DNA of 64,000 nt from Mycolicibacterium lutetiense (GTDB taxonomy: Bacteria > Actinomycetota > Actinomycetes > Mycobacteriales > Mycobacteriaceae): assembly GCF_017876775.1 (NCBI RefSeq), contig NZ_JAGIOP010000001.1, positions 1 to 64,000 on the forward strand, written 5' to 3'. Positions 8,045 through 16,983 of the stretch are shown here, in pieces; position 1 is the stretch's first letter; each line of letters begins with the position of its first letter. Position numbers and translations under genes: made by a program. Below the pieces are notes generated by a model. The model did no database searches, was not told where the DNA came from, and was given only the letters and a program-made list of their open reading frames with translations.

Positions 8045-10897
8045 CTAGGCGCAGGCCGTTTTGATGTCTCTTGAGACGTCAAAATTTCGCATAATGAACG
8101 GGTCGAGGACGTGTACGGCGTCGTCCGTGAGTCCGCGGCCGAAGGCTTCGCGGGAAGCGTGGTCGGCGCCGCGGAGGATGAAGTCGACGATCTCGACAGG
8201 CGTGTACACGATGCCAAGCGCCTCAGCCTGCTTGGCGAACCCGACTTTAAAGAACTTCTCGTACAGTTCGGCGATCACTTGCTGCTTGCCGTCGGCAGTG
8301 GTGACTTCCGAGGCGCGAACCCGCACCGAGTCGTAAAAGCCTTGGAGGTGCCCGGTCTCAGCCTCCAAGCCCGCCCCACCGAGTTGGTCGACCATCGCCT
8401 GCATCGTCTTCGAGACAGGATTGTGGGCCGCGAACTCGTGGCCGGCGAACAGAGCGTCGAAAACCGGCGCGGTGATTAGGTGCTGCGCGAGCATCGAGAT
8501 TGCGTCGTCACGGGTGATGGAATCGTTGAGGTTGTCCTGCAGCCCCTTGTGGAACTTCGCGAACGCCTCGGTTACTGCTGGGTCGGCGCCGTCGATCAGG
8601 ACTTTGATCCGAGCGATTAGGGCCGCGGCGATATCGGCGACGTCCTTGGCCCAGTCCTCCCAGTAGGTGCGGGTGCCGACCTTGTCGACGATGCGGGTGT
8701 AGATCGCCTCCTGCCACTCCGACAGGGAGAACAGCGCCATCTGCGACGCCAACCGCCCACCGTCAGAGCCACCACCGTCTGCAACTCCAGCAGCAGGGTC
8801 CGAAGCGGTGTCGCCACCGCCGGTGGAGCCGGTGCTCTCACCGTTGCCGATGCTCTCCGGGTTCTCCGTCGTCGGACCGATGTGTCCACCGAGTAGTTGA
8901 TCGGAACCCTGCCCGGTGGCTTGCAATTCCGAGGAGGTATTCAGTGCGATCGAGTTGACCATCGCGTTGAAGCGGTCGTCGTGGGCGCGCAGAGCGTTGA
9001 GGACCTGCCATACCACCTTGAAGCGGCGGTTGTCCGACAGTGCCTGTGACGGTGAAACACCGGCCGGGACCGCGACCGGCAGGATGATGTACCCGTAGTC
9101 CTTGCCCTCGGACTTGCGCATGACCCGGCCCACCGACTGGACCACATCAACAACGCTGTTGCGGGGATGCAGGAACATCACCGCGTCCAGTGCTGGAACG
9201 TCGACGCCCTCGGACAGGCACCGGGCGTTGGACAGGATGCGACATTCGTTCTCCGGCAGCGGCGCCTTGAGCCATTGCAGCTCTCGGTTGCGTTCCAATG
9301 CGTTGTAGGTGCCGTCGACGTGGCGGACCTGTACGGCGAGATCCAGGTTGGTGGTGTTCACATCGTGGCCGTCGTCGATGCTGTCGGTGAGCATCTCGCG
9401 GTAGGTCTCCACGACTCGGGGGAACAGATCCGCGACTTTTTTCGACGCGGCGATGTCCCTCGCGAACGCAACCGCCCGGCGCATCGGCGCCTCACCCGGA
9501 GCGAATCCCTGACCGTCCGGGGTCTTGCCGGCACGTTTGGCTAGGCCGTTCCAGGCACCGACGATCTTCGTCGCGTCGTCGAGGCGCAGTTCTCCGTCGG
9601 GGCCAGCAAGCTGGGCCTGCAACGGCGCGGCGACCATCTCCTCGTCTACGGTGAGCACCAGGACCTTGTAGTCGGTGAGCAGGCCGCGTTCGACGGCTTC
9701 CCCGAACGACAGACGATGGAACTCCGGGCCGTACTTCGTCTCGTCGTCCATCGAGGTGATCTCGGCGGAATGCTCGTCAGCCTTCGCCTTCACCGTCTCG
9801 TCGTAGATCCGCGGCGTCGCGGTCATGTACAAGCGGCGCGTCGCGTGGAGGTAGTCCTCGTCGTGGACGCGCACGAAGTTCGACTCGGCCGCGTCCTCCA
9901 GCGTGACGCCAGTGGTGCGGTGCGCCTCGTCGCAGATCACCAGATCGAACGGGGCCACACCCAGCTTCTGAGCATCGGCGATGACCGGTAGCGACTGGTA
10001 GGTGGTGAACACCACCGTCAGGCCCTTGGCCCGCTTGCGGTGCTCCATCTCGTGGACCAGCGTCGCCGCGTTCGTGGTCACTGGGATCGCCACGTCGTAG
10101 GTGTTGATGTCCTCCGCCGCGCGGGACACCTTCGTATCCGAGCAAACAGCGAACGCACGCAGGTCCAGCTGTGTTTGCGCCGTCCACTCCCGCAGCGTCT
10201 GACTCAGTAGGGAGATCGACGGAACCGCGAACAGAATCCGTGCGCTGCCACCATTCTCGGTTGTGGTGCGCTCGGCGATCTTGAGCGCGGTGAACGTCTT
10301 GCCGGTGCCGCACGCCATGATCAGCTTGCCGCGGTCGTTGCCGGCGGCGAAACCCACGAACACCTTCTCGATCGCGGTGGCCTGATGCTGACGCGGCTCG
10401 TGACGGGTCGCTTCTGAGACGTCGATCTGTAGGTCGCCGTCTACCCAGGCGATGTCCCAGTCGATCGGCGAGTCAGCGATCTCTGCCAGACCGATTCGCT
10501 GCACAGGAATCGTCTGATCCTCAAGGGCGTCCTCGGCGTTCTTTCCCCATCGGTCAGTGGTGGAGATGATGATCCGGTTGTTGAACGGGTTCTTACCCGA
10601 CGCGGTGAAGAACGAGTCGATGTCCTCTTTGCGCAGCGTGTGCGTCGGCTCGTAGAACTTGCACTGGATCGCCGTGTACTCACCGCTGTCACGCTCACGG
10701 GCAACGAGATCAATTCCGGTGTCGGGCTTGCCTTTACGGCCAGGCCAGTCGATCCACCGCCACACTTCGTCGTACTGTTGCGACAGTAGCGGATCAAGGT
10801 CGAAGTAGCGGACCATGAGCTTCTCGAACTTGGTCCCGCGTTCCGAGTTCGACGGCGCTTCGCGGAACGCGTCCATCACCTCGTGGATCGAACCCAT
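8045..10897 (-). CDS. Type ISP-like restriction nuclease-helicase, truncated at the methyltransferase domain
   Basis: A 950 aa protein. An Mrr-like nuclease domain occupies residues 1-130 (D63 and Q78-C-K80 in the PD-(D/E)XK core). A superfamily 2 helicase follows, with Walker A ACGTGKT at 195-201, CDEAHR, MTATPR and QSVGRVMR, then a coupler region. The methyltransferase entry VYTPVEIVDFILRG is present, but the protein leaves the family right after VLDPF, where motif I should continue with a glycine-rich turn. It ends with 16 unrelated residues. Full type ISP enzymes (LlaGI-like) are about 1,550-1,650 aa and need the lost methyltransferase and recognition domains for specificity. Either a dead relic or a repurposed translocating nuclease. 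Confidence 0.82.
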   Translation of the reverse strand: MGSIHEVMDAFREAPSNSERGTKFEKLMVRYFDLDPLLSQQYDEVWRWIDWPGRKGKPDTGIDLVARERDSGEYTAIQCKFYEPTHTLRKEDIDSFFTASGKNPFNNRIIISTTDRWGKNAEDALEDQTIPVQRIGLAEIADSPIDWDIAWVDGDLQIDVSEATRHEPRQHQATAIEKVFVGFAAGNDRGKLIMACGTGKTFTALKIAERTTTENGGSARILFAVPSISLLSQTLREWTAQTQLDLRAFAVCSDTKVSRAAEDINTYDVAIPVTTNAATLVHEMEHRKRAKGLTVVFTTYQSLPVIADAQKLGVAPFDLVICDEAHRTTGVTLEDAAESNFVRVHDEDYLHATRRLYMTATPRIYDETVKAKADEHSAEITSMDDETKYGPEFHRLSFGEAVERGLLTDYKVLVLTVDEEMVAAPLQAQLAGPDGELRLDDATKIVGAWNGLAKRAGKTPDGQGFAPGEAPMRRAVAFARDIAASKKVADLFPRVVETYREMLTDSIDDGHDVNTTNLDLAVQVRHVDGTYNALERNRELQWLKAPLPENECRILSNARCLSEGVDVPALDAVMFLHPRNSVVDVVQSVGRVMRKSEGKDYGYIILPVAVPAGVSPSQALSDNRRFKVVWQVLNALRAHDDRFNAMVNSIALNTSSELQATGQGSDQLLGGHIGPTTENPESIGNGESTGSTGGGDTASDPAAGVADGGGSDGGRLASQMALFSLSEWQEAIYTRIVDKVGTRTYWEDWAKDVADIAAALIARIKVLIDGADPAVTEAFAKFHKGLQDNLNDSITRDDAISMLAQHLITAPVFDALFAGHEFAAHNPVSKTMQAMVDQLGGAGLEAETGHLQGFYDSVRVRASEVTTADGKQQVIAELYEKFFKVGFAKQAEALGIVYTPVEIVDFILRGADHASREAFGRGLTDDAVHVLDPFIMRNFDVSRDIKTACA
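8058..8083. repeat. 26-bp imperfect palindrome at the truncation junction
   Basis: Arms TTTTGATGTCTC and GAGACGTCAAAA flank a TT loop, with 11 of 12 bases paired. It encodes part of the foreign tail of the truncated nuclease-helicase and lies between two convergent genes. It could act as a bidirectional terminator or be the end of a lost mobile element. Confidence 0.6.
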
Positions 10898-11018
10898 TCT
10901 TCCCCCAACCTATCGGCGCGTGCGTCAGAGAGCCTAGGCGGCGGAGGCGGTCGAGACTGAGGGTTCAAAGCGTACGCGTGTCGCGAGTTCTGTCGGCCCG
11001 CAGCGATAGCCTGCTGCG

Positions 11019-11828
11019 ATGGCAGCGAGCACCATCGCACCGTTTGGTCACGGCTCGATCGAGAACATCGCCAGGATTATCGGAGAGCTGTACACCGGAC
11101 CCGAGCTGACACGGATCCTCGCGTCGGTAGGGATGCCGGACCCTCTCGGCGAGGGCCAGACGAAGTGGAAGCGCCTCGCCGCCAGCATGCAGGAGAAGCA
11201 GTATTCGCAAGGGGATGGCCGTCCGATCGTGGCCGTTATCACCGCGGCGATGAAACCCGACATGGTCTGGGATCGCCAGCCCAAGGCCGCAGTGGCTCGT
11301 GACGAGCTGACGCAGGTGCTGTCGCTGTCGGGCTACCGTGTCCGCGATGACGGGCGCATCGGCTCCGCGAAGACCGCCACCACCGCCTCGGAAGCGTCTG
11401 CCCGAAGCGAGCGGTTGCGCAAGTTGTTGGAGGAGCGCCGTGCACACCCGGAGGTCATACGCCACTGCCGGGAGGAGCTGTTGCGTAAGGACCACTACGA
11501 AGCCGTGTTCGAGGCGGTCAAGGGACTCGGTGCCCGGCTGCGGGAGAAGTCCGGGCTCGATGAGGACGGGCGACCGTTGGTGCAGGCGGCACTGGGAGGC
11601 AATTCGCCCCGGGTGCTTTTGACCGCGTGTACGACGGTCACCGAACGCAACGAGCAGCAAGGTGTTGCGCTGCTGGCTGAAGGAATCTTCGCCGCATTCC
11701 GGAACCCAGCCGCTCACGAACCACGGCTGGTCTGGGAGGTGTCCGAGCAGGACGCGCTCGACGTGCTGGGAACCTTGTCGATGATCCACCGTCGCTTGGA
11801 CGCAGCGCGTACGAACATGGTGCGCTGA
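11019..11828 (+). CDS. TIGR02391 (Ymh) family protein
   Basis: A 269 aa protein, divergent from the truncated restriction gene across a 121-bp gap. The C-terminal third carries the family signature: GVALLAEGIFAAFRNPAAH, then a tryptophan and DALDVLGTLSMIHRRLD. The RNPAAH stretch resembles the R-x4-6-H motif of HEPN ribonucleases. The N-terminal 150 residues are variable and helical. The family is common in restriction and defence loci, but its activity is not established to my knowledge. An RNase or abortive-infection role is inference from the HEPN-like motif and context. Confidence 0.72.
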   Translation: MAASTIAPFGHGSIENIARIIGELYTGPELTRILASVGMPDPLGEGQTKWKRLAASMQEKQYSQGDGRPIVAVITAAMKPDMVWDRQPKAAVARDELTQVLSLSGYRVRDDGRIGSAKTATTASEASARSERLRKLLEERRAHPEVIRHCREELLRKDHYEAVFEAVKGLGARLREKSGLDEDGRPLVQAALGGNSPRVLLTACTTVTERNEQQGVALLAEGIFAAFRNPAAHEPRLVWEVSEQDALDVLGTLSMIHRRLDAARTNMVR

Positions 11829-11845
11829 CGGCACGCCAGTGACGC

Positions 11846-12976
11846 TCAGCCGGTTGGAGCGTCCAACATTAGCGGGGCGACGGCGTCCTGAGTAACAGCC
11901 TGCAACCCCTCGCGGGTGCTGTGCACCCGGCTGTTGACCACGACTGTCTTGCGCTCGCGCGCCCACTGCCACGCCTCGTCCAGTACCTGGGGGGACACGT
12001 TTACGGAAACGCTGGCGGTCCGCCCGTTGCGGGCGATCTCCACCGTCACCCTCCCGGTGTCGGCGTCGTGGTCGCGGTGGACACCCTGGATCGGTCCGAC
12101 GAACTGCTCCACTCGCGGCGTGGTTCGCGATTTCAGACGTCTGGCCACGTTCCCGATGCGCTCACTCGCCGTGGCAGGCACCGACACCGCAGTGACACCC
12201 TTCGGGGCGGGTCCACCCAACGGCGTCCACTCGAAGGTCGCGCTGAACTCTTCGACGGACTCTTCCGTGAGCACCCGGTGCAGGGCGGCCACGAACTGGT
12301 GGCTGACGCCTGAACGGATCAGGTCCGGGTCGACACTGGCACGGGGCTCACGCTCCGGCTGAACGACCTCCCTGTCCAACGTCGCGAGCGCCTCGGCGAA
12401 GGTGCGCATTACACGCCGCTCGGGTGGCTCCGGCACGGTGGTGATGCCCATGTCCGGCAGAGTCGGCGATTCCTGCTTCTTGGCTGGGGGCGGCTCGCTG
12501 AGCGGCAGCACGATTGGGATGATGAACGATCCCTTTCGCGTGTGAGCCATCCGCGCGGAGGCGATCAGCTCGTCGCCGGACTTGCTGTAGTTGCGGATCA
12601 GCGCCCGCTGTCCCAGAGCAGTCGTTGCCGAGGACCGCAGCATCGTCCAGCTCGACTGCACGAGGGTGACGCCCGCGGCGTAGGGAATTGTGTCGCGGAT
12701 GACGAGGTCCTTGGCCGCGCGCAGATTGGCGATGTCTACCGCTTCGCCGCCGAGCCGCCTTGCCACATCCGCGGCGGTTGCGCCTTCGAGCATCCCGACG
12801 CGCTCCGCGATCACTTGCCAGTCGATGCCGCCCTCGACCAACTCGTTCGGTACCGGCAGCAGGTGCTGTGACTGCGGGTGGCGCCAAAGGCCCCCGACCT
12901 CACCGACCTCATCGGGTGGTAGCCAGCCAGTCGCGGCGAGGTAGCGGACGACACGGTCATGCGCTGTTGAGGTCAC
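11846..12976 (-). CDS. Unknown protein coupled to a DUF4365-like nuclease
   Basis: A 376 aa protein that I do not recognise. GTG 12976 is chosen because it overlaps the upstream stop in GTGA; an ATG at 12997 is possible. The N-terminus (VRYLAATGWLPPDE, then GLWRHPQSQHLLPVP) looks like a small alpha/beta module, followed by a helical segment (GATAADVARRLGGEAVDIAN) and a region conserved in tone around AAGVTLVQSSWTMLRSSA. The C-terminal third is beta-rich (RVTVEIARNGRTASVSVNV). There is no signal peptide or membrane segment. Coupling suggests it works with the nuclease as partner, sensor or inhibitor. Confidence 0.6.
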   Translation of the reverse strand: MTSTAHDRVVRYLAATGWLPPDEVGEVGGLWRHPQSQHLLPVPNELVEGGIDWQVIAERVGMLEGATAADVARRLGGEAVDIANLRAAKDLVIRDTIPYAAGVTLVQSSWTMLRSSATTALGQRALIRNYSKSGDELIASARMAHTRKGSFIIPIVLPLSEPPPAKKQESPTLPDMGITTVPEPPERRVMRTFAEALATLDREVVQPEREPRASVDPDLIRSGVSHQFVAALHRVLTEESVEEFSATFEWTPLGGPAPKGVTAVSVPATASERIGNVARRLKSRTTPRVEQFVGPIQGVHRDHDADTGRVTVEIARNGRTASVSVNVSPQVLDEAWQWARERKTVVVNSRVHSTREGLQAVTQDAVAPLMLDAPTG

Positions 12977-13470
12977 GCGCTCGCCGCCTTTCCCCACTCA
13001 CTCGGCTGGTCGAACTCGCCGGCCCACGTTGCGAAGGTCTCGGCGGTGAGCCGATTCTGCGCTGGCAGTCTGACACTCTTGCCCTTCACCGAGTTCACCC
13101 GGGCCCACAGCGCTCGCGCGTGGACAACGGTGTGCCGGTCAGGGTGCTCAATCCACTCGGTCGGCGTCGACTTCTCCAGGCGGACGTACACGAGGAACAC
13201 CGGGACTTGCGCAGCGGACCACTTCGCTTTCCAGGCTTCGGTCACCGGCACGGTGAGGCTGCCGTCCTTGTTCGTCGCCTTCGTGCCGGTCTTGATCTGG
13301 ACCCGGACACCGCCAGCAATGAACTCCAGCGTCATGTCGACCGCCAGGTGGTCCTCGCCGCTGGATGTCTCGGCATGCACGACGCCAGCCTGCGCGAGCA
13401 GCGAGCGCAGGTACATGACGCCGAGACGACCAATCTGGTCCGCCGACTTGATGGACTGTGCCCCCGCCAC
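12973..13470 (-). CDS. DUF4365-like PD-(D/E)XK nuclease
   Basis: A 165 aa protein. Helix GRLGVMYLRSLLAQAG, then VDMTLEF and VRVQIKTG give the restriction-endonuclease fold: D45, Q58 and K60 are the likely metal and catalytic residues. DUF4365-type domains are found as single nucleases in bacterial defence loci. It is divergent from the Rad50-like operon across 166 bp and is the first gene of a two-gene unit. Upstream bases of the two operons probably share a control region. Substrate is unknown. Confidence 0.75.
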   Translation of the reverse strand: MAGAQSIKSADQIGRLGVMYLRSLLAQAGVVHAETSSGEDHLAVDMTLEFIAGGVRVQIKTGTKATNKDGSLTVPVTEAWKAKWSAAQVPVFLVYVRLEKSTPTEWIEHPDRHTVVHARALWARVNSVKGKSVRLPAQNRLTAETFATWAGEFDQPSEWGKAASA

Positions 13471-13636
13471 GGCGTCAGGCTAGGTCGACACCGTGACGCG
13501 CGGATGCCACCAGCATTGATTGTGCTGGATCTGTGATCTTTCTGGCCGCCTACCGGCTGGGCGGCAGTCGTGTCCACCGGCTGTGTCATTCCTGTGTGCA
13601 AGGCTGCGTGCACATCCGGTTGTGAGGGGGCATGAA

Positions 13637-16093
13637 GTGGACGCTGCGGGGCTCGGCGGTTCGGTCGAGGCGGAAATCTGGGAGCTACTGGCAGACAACG
13701 AGGCGGTTACCGACGAGACCGTCTACCTCGTCGCCGCGTCGATGCGGGGAGACGACGAGTTCGCCGATCAACTCGGTGGGGACGCACCGCCACCAGAGCA
13801 GCCGAAGATCGAGACGACCAGCGCTCCGCCGCCGCTGCGCGCCTTCCTCCGGTCCATCACGGTGTCGGGGTTCCGCGGCGTGGGCCCGCGCGCCACCTTG
13901 GAGGTGAACCCCTACCGCGGGATCACAGTGATCAGCGGCCGTAACGGCTCCGGCAAGTCCAGCTTCGCCGAGGCGCTGGAGTACGCGCTCACCGGCACCA
14001 GCTACCGGTGGGAGGCCAAGAAGGGTCAGCACTGGCAGGCATCGTGGCGAAACCTGCACGCTGGCGAACCGGCATCCATCAAGGTCGATTTCGCGATGGA
14101 ACCCGAGGACGGCCGCGCAGGGACCGTCGCCACCGTTGGTGTGGACTGGTCGCCGGGCTGCAACCTGAACGCGGCCGAACGCTGGTCGCAGATTAAGGGA
14201 CAGAAGCGTGCGACGGTTGCCGCACTGGGGTGGGATCAGGCGCTCAAGACTCACCGGCCGCTGATGTCGTACGACGAGCTCGGCGGAGTCTTCGAGGAGG
14301 GGCAGGCCGCGTTGTACGACGCGCTCGACACGCTGCTCGGGCTCGACGACGTCGCCGCGGCCGAGGGCCGGCTCAAGGACGCCGAGAAGCGGCTCGGTGG
14401 GGCGCGCAAGACGGCGAACGACGCCCGCACTCGTCTGCGCAACTCCCTGAGCGAGGTCACCGACCCGCGCGCAGAACAGGTGAAGAAACTCACCGCACGG
14501 GTGCCGTACGACCTCGGCGCGATCAAGGCGACGACGTTGGGCACAGCGACTGAGCAGGCCGCCACCATCGCGAAGTTGCGGAAGATCGCGGCGCTCGAAG
14601 TCCCGCCGATAGCCAGGGCCACCGAGGTCGCCGACGAGTTGCGCGCGGCCATCGAGGCGCACGTGGCCGGGGCCGACTCCGCATTGAAGGCGCTGGCCTC
14701 GCGGGCGGCGCTGCTACGCGATGCTCTGCACCTGCACGCCGACACCGGCGATGGGGCCTGCCCGGTGTGCGAGACCGGAACCCTCGACGCCGACTGGCGC
14801 GCCGCGGCCGAGGAACGCCTGAGGGCGGCTGAAGCGAGCACCACGAAGCATCAGGCCCTGGCGTTGCGACTGAAGCAGGCCCGGTCGGCGGCCGACGACT
14901 TCTTCGGAGAGGTCGCCGATGTGGCCGCAGTTGAGGGAGTCGACCTGGCCGCGCTGGGACCGTTCGCCGAGGCGCTGAAGGACGCGCGCACTGCGCCGGG
15001 CACCCTTACCGACCAGCCCGGCCACGTCGAGCTGGCCGCCATGGAACTCGACGAGGCCGCCGCGGCGCTGCGCAAGGAAGCCGCAGAGCGGGCGGACAGT
15101 CTGGAGGACGCGTGGGCGCCCACCGCCGGTGCGATCGTCGCCTGGGCCGAGCTGGAGACCGCGGCGCGCAAGGACGACGCCAGCCTCGACGAGGTCAAGC
15201 GGGCGTTGAAATGCCTGCGCGAGGCAGCCGACACGCTGCGGGAGCGGCGCCTGGCACCGATGGTGGAACAGACCGGTGAGTTCTGGGAGCGGATGCGGCA
15301 CGAGAGCAACGTCGATATCGGCAGTATCAGCCTCGAGGGAGTGGCCAACCGCCGTCACGTCGTCGTCGACGGTGCTGTGGACGGGGTGTCGACCGGCGCG
15401 CTGACGGTGATGAGCCAAGGCGAGCTGCACGCGTTGGCGCTCGCCATGTTCATTCCGCGTGCCACCACGCCCGCGAGTCCATTCCGCTTTCTGGTGCTCG
15501 ACGACCCGATCCAGGCCATGGACCCCGCCAAGATCGCGGGGTTCCTCGACGTGCTCGTGGAGCTCGGCAAGACGCGGCAGGTGATCGTGTTCTCGCACGA
15601 CGACCGGTTGCCGGCTGCGATCCGCGCACGATCGGTGCCGGCCCAGTTGCTCGACGTCACTCGCGAGCAGGGGTCGTTGGTCGTGGTGAAGGCGAACGAC
15701 CTACCCGCAGACCGGTATGTCGCCGACGCCGAGGCCCTCATCCTCGACGACGACATCGACGACCTGATCAAGCGGAAGGCGGCACCAGGCCTGTTCCGGA
15801 TGGCGATCGAAGCCGCCGCCCACCAGCGGTACTTCGGTGAACGCGCGAAGGCCGGCGCCGCATACCACGAGACCGACACTGCGTGGGAGGAGGCGAAGAC
15901 CACCCAGCGGAGAGTGGCGTTGACTGTTACCGGGACCGCCGACGGGGACGTGTCCGGCTGGAAGTCGTATCGGGCACACAGATTCCCGACACTGGCGATT
16001 TCCGCGTCAGGCACCCACCGCGGGGCCACGCTGGACTGCGGCACCATCCAGAACCTTCGCGACACCGTCCGCGACATCGTGGAGGGACGGTGA
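13637..16093 (+). CDS. Rad50/SMC-like zinc-hook ATPase
   Basis: An 818 aa ATPase. GTG 13637 is chosen because a GAGGGGG lies about 7 bases upstream; an open frame runs further back without a site of similar quality. Walker A is GRNGSGKS near residue 100, a short coiled coil leads to a CPVC hook at 375-378, and the second arm returns to the signature MSQGE near 592. Walker B is LVLDD with aspartate 622, and the switch histidine is in VFSHDD. About 150 extra residues follow Walker B. Rad50-like proteins scan or tether DNA and switch on partner nucleases. The arms are much shorter than in housekeeping Rad50. The stop overlaps the next start (GTGA). Confidence 0.85.
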   Translation: MDAAGLGGSVEAEIWELLADNEAVTDETVYLVAASMRGDDEFADQLGGDAPPPEQPKIETTSAPPPLRAFLRSITVSGFRGVGPRATLEVNPYRGITVISGRNGSGKSSFAEALEYALTGTSYRWEAKKGQHWQASWRNLHAGEPASIKVDFAMEPEDGRAGTVATVGVDWSPGCNLNAAERWSQIKGQKRATVAALGWDQALKTHRPLMSYDELGGVFEEGQAALYDALDTLLGLDDVAAAEGRLKDAEKRLGGARKTANDARTRLRNSLSEVTDPRAEQVKKLTARVPYDLGAIKATTLGTATEQAATIAKLRKIAALEVPPIARATEVADELRAAIEAHVAGADSALKALASRAALLRDALHLHADTGDGACPVCETGTLDADWRAAAEERLRAAEASTTKHQALALRLKQARSAADDFFGEVADVAAVEGVDLAALGPFAEALKDARTAPGTLTDQPGHVELAAMELDEAAAALRKEAAERADSLEDAWAPTAGAIVAWAELETAARKDDASLDEVKRALKCLREAADTLRERRLAPMVEQTGEFWERMRHESNVDIGSISLEGVANRRHVVVDGAVDGVSTGALTVMSQGELHALALAMFIPRATTPASPFRFLVLDDPIQAMDPAKIAGFLDVLVELGKTRQVIVFSHDDRLPAAIRARSVPAQLLDVTREQGSLVVVKANDLPADRYVADAEALILDDDIDDLIKRKAAPGLFRMAIEAAAHQRYFGERAKAGAAYHETDTAWEEAKTTQRRVALTVTGTADGDVSGWKSYRAHRFPTLAISASGTHRGATLDCGTIQNLRDTVRDIVEGR

Positions 16094-16494
16094 CCAGCGA
16101 CGCCGAGGTCCTGCTCGCACGGGCCGACAAACTCCTCGACTCCCCGGACCGCACCGCGTTGGGCAACTCCGCCCGGTTGGCGGCGTTCCTCGCACGGCAG
16201 GCCGTGGAGGACCTGATCGACGCCCGCTGCGCAGAGCTGACGGGAGTTCAGGTAGTTGTCGGGACCGCTAAGGCGAGACTGGCCGTGCTCAAGTCCCTTG
16301 ACAAGACACCGGCGGGCCCGGCGCTCATCGACGCGTGGCACCAGCTGACCGGCTTCTGTCACCACCATGCTTACCAGCTGTCGCCGACGGTGCAGGAGGT
16401 GCGGGCGCAGTGCGCCGCGGTCGAGCGGGCCTGCCTCGGCGGAATGCCGGAATCGTCGTCAGGTTCCGCGCCTGGCGATACGGTCAGCCCGTGA
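16090..16494 (+). CDS. Small helical protein between ATPase and nuclease
   Basis: A 134 aa, all-helical protein beginning at GTG 16090 within the ATPase stop. Helices include LLARADKLLDSP, ARLAAFLARQAVEDLIDARCAEL and a histidine-rich WHQLTGFCHHHAYQL. The layout recalls HEPN-like small proteins that pair with SMC-like ATPases, although a canonical R-x4-6-H motif is not clear. GTGA overlaps on both sides make it an obligate partner of its neighbours. It may bridge the ATPase and the nuclease or act as an effector; no closer family is recognised. Confidence 0.6.
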   Translation: MTSDAEVLLARADKLLDSPDRTALGNSARLAAFLARQAVEDLIDARCAELTGVQVVVGTAKARLAVLKSLDKTPAGPALIDAWHQLTGFCHHHAYQLSPTVQEVRAQCAAVERACLGGMPESSSGSAPGDTVSP

Positions 16495-16973
16495 TCGCCG
16501 CGTTCAAACGTCCCAAGCTCACAACCCAGCAGGTCGGCTCGGCTGGGGAGCATTTCGTCGCTGCCGAGATCCACCGGCGCGGTGGCTACGCCGTGACGTT
16601 CTCCGGGAACATGCACGACATCGACCTGCTAGCCAGCGACGCCGGCCACGACCGCGTGATCAGCATCCAGGTCAAGACGAAGACGGCCGGCGCGTGGCAG
16701 ACGAGCACGAAGCGGGGTAAGAAGCGGAGGGCACCCGAGGTCGAGACGAAGTACTGGGTACTCGTCGACCTCGGAAAGGCATACCCCGAGTTCTACATCG
16801 TGCCGGAGTGGTGGATGGAGAACGATATCCACACAGCGCACAGCAAGTACCTCGCGGACTCCGGCGGCCACCGCGTCAAGAATGACGCGAGCACCCACCA
16901 CGCGATCCCGGTGGCCCGCATCGCCGAGTGGAAGAACCGGTGGGACGTGCTGGGCATCCTCCCTGCGGAGTAA
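16491..16973 (+). CDS. PD-(D/E)XK nuclease-fold protein, third gene of the ATPase operon
   Basis: A 160 aa protein from GTG 16491, overlapping the upstream stop by 4 bases. The Holliday-junction-resolvase-like core is clear: helix E20 in SAGEHFVAAEI, D45 in MHDIDLLAS and Q60-V-K62 in SIQVKTKT. The C-terminal part (YPEFYIVPEWW, then IAEWKNRWDVL) is typical of stand-alone nucleases of this fold. As the last gene of a coupled trio with a Rad50-like ATPase it is the likely DNA-cutting effector, comparable in logic to Rad50-Mre11. Specificity is unknown. Confidence 0.75.
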   Translation: MIAAFKRPKLTTQQVGSAGEHFVAAEIHRRGGYAVTFSGNMHDIDLLASDAGHDRVISIQVKTKTAGAWQTSTKRGKKRRAPEVETKYWVLVDLGKAYPEFYIVPEWWMENDIHTAHSKYLADSGGHRVKNDASTHHAIPVARIAEWKNRWDVLGILPAE

Positions 16974-16983
16974 GCCGGGACGC

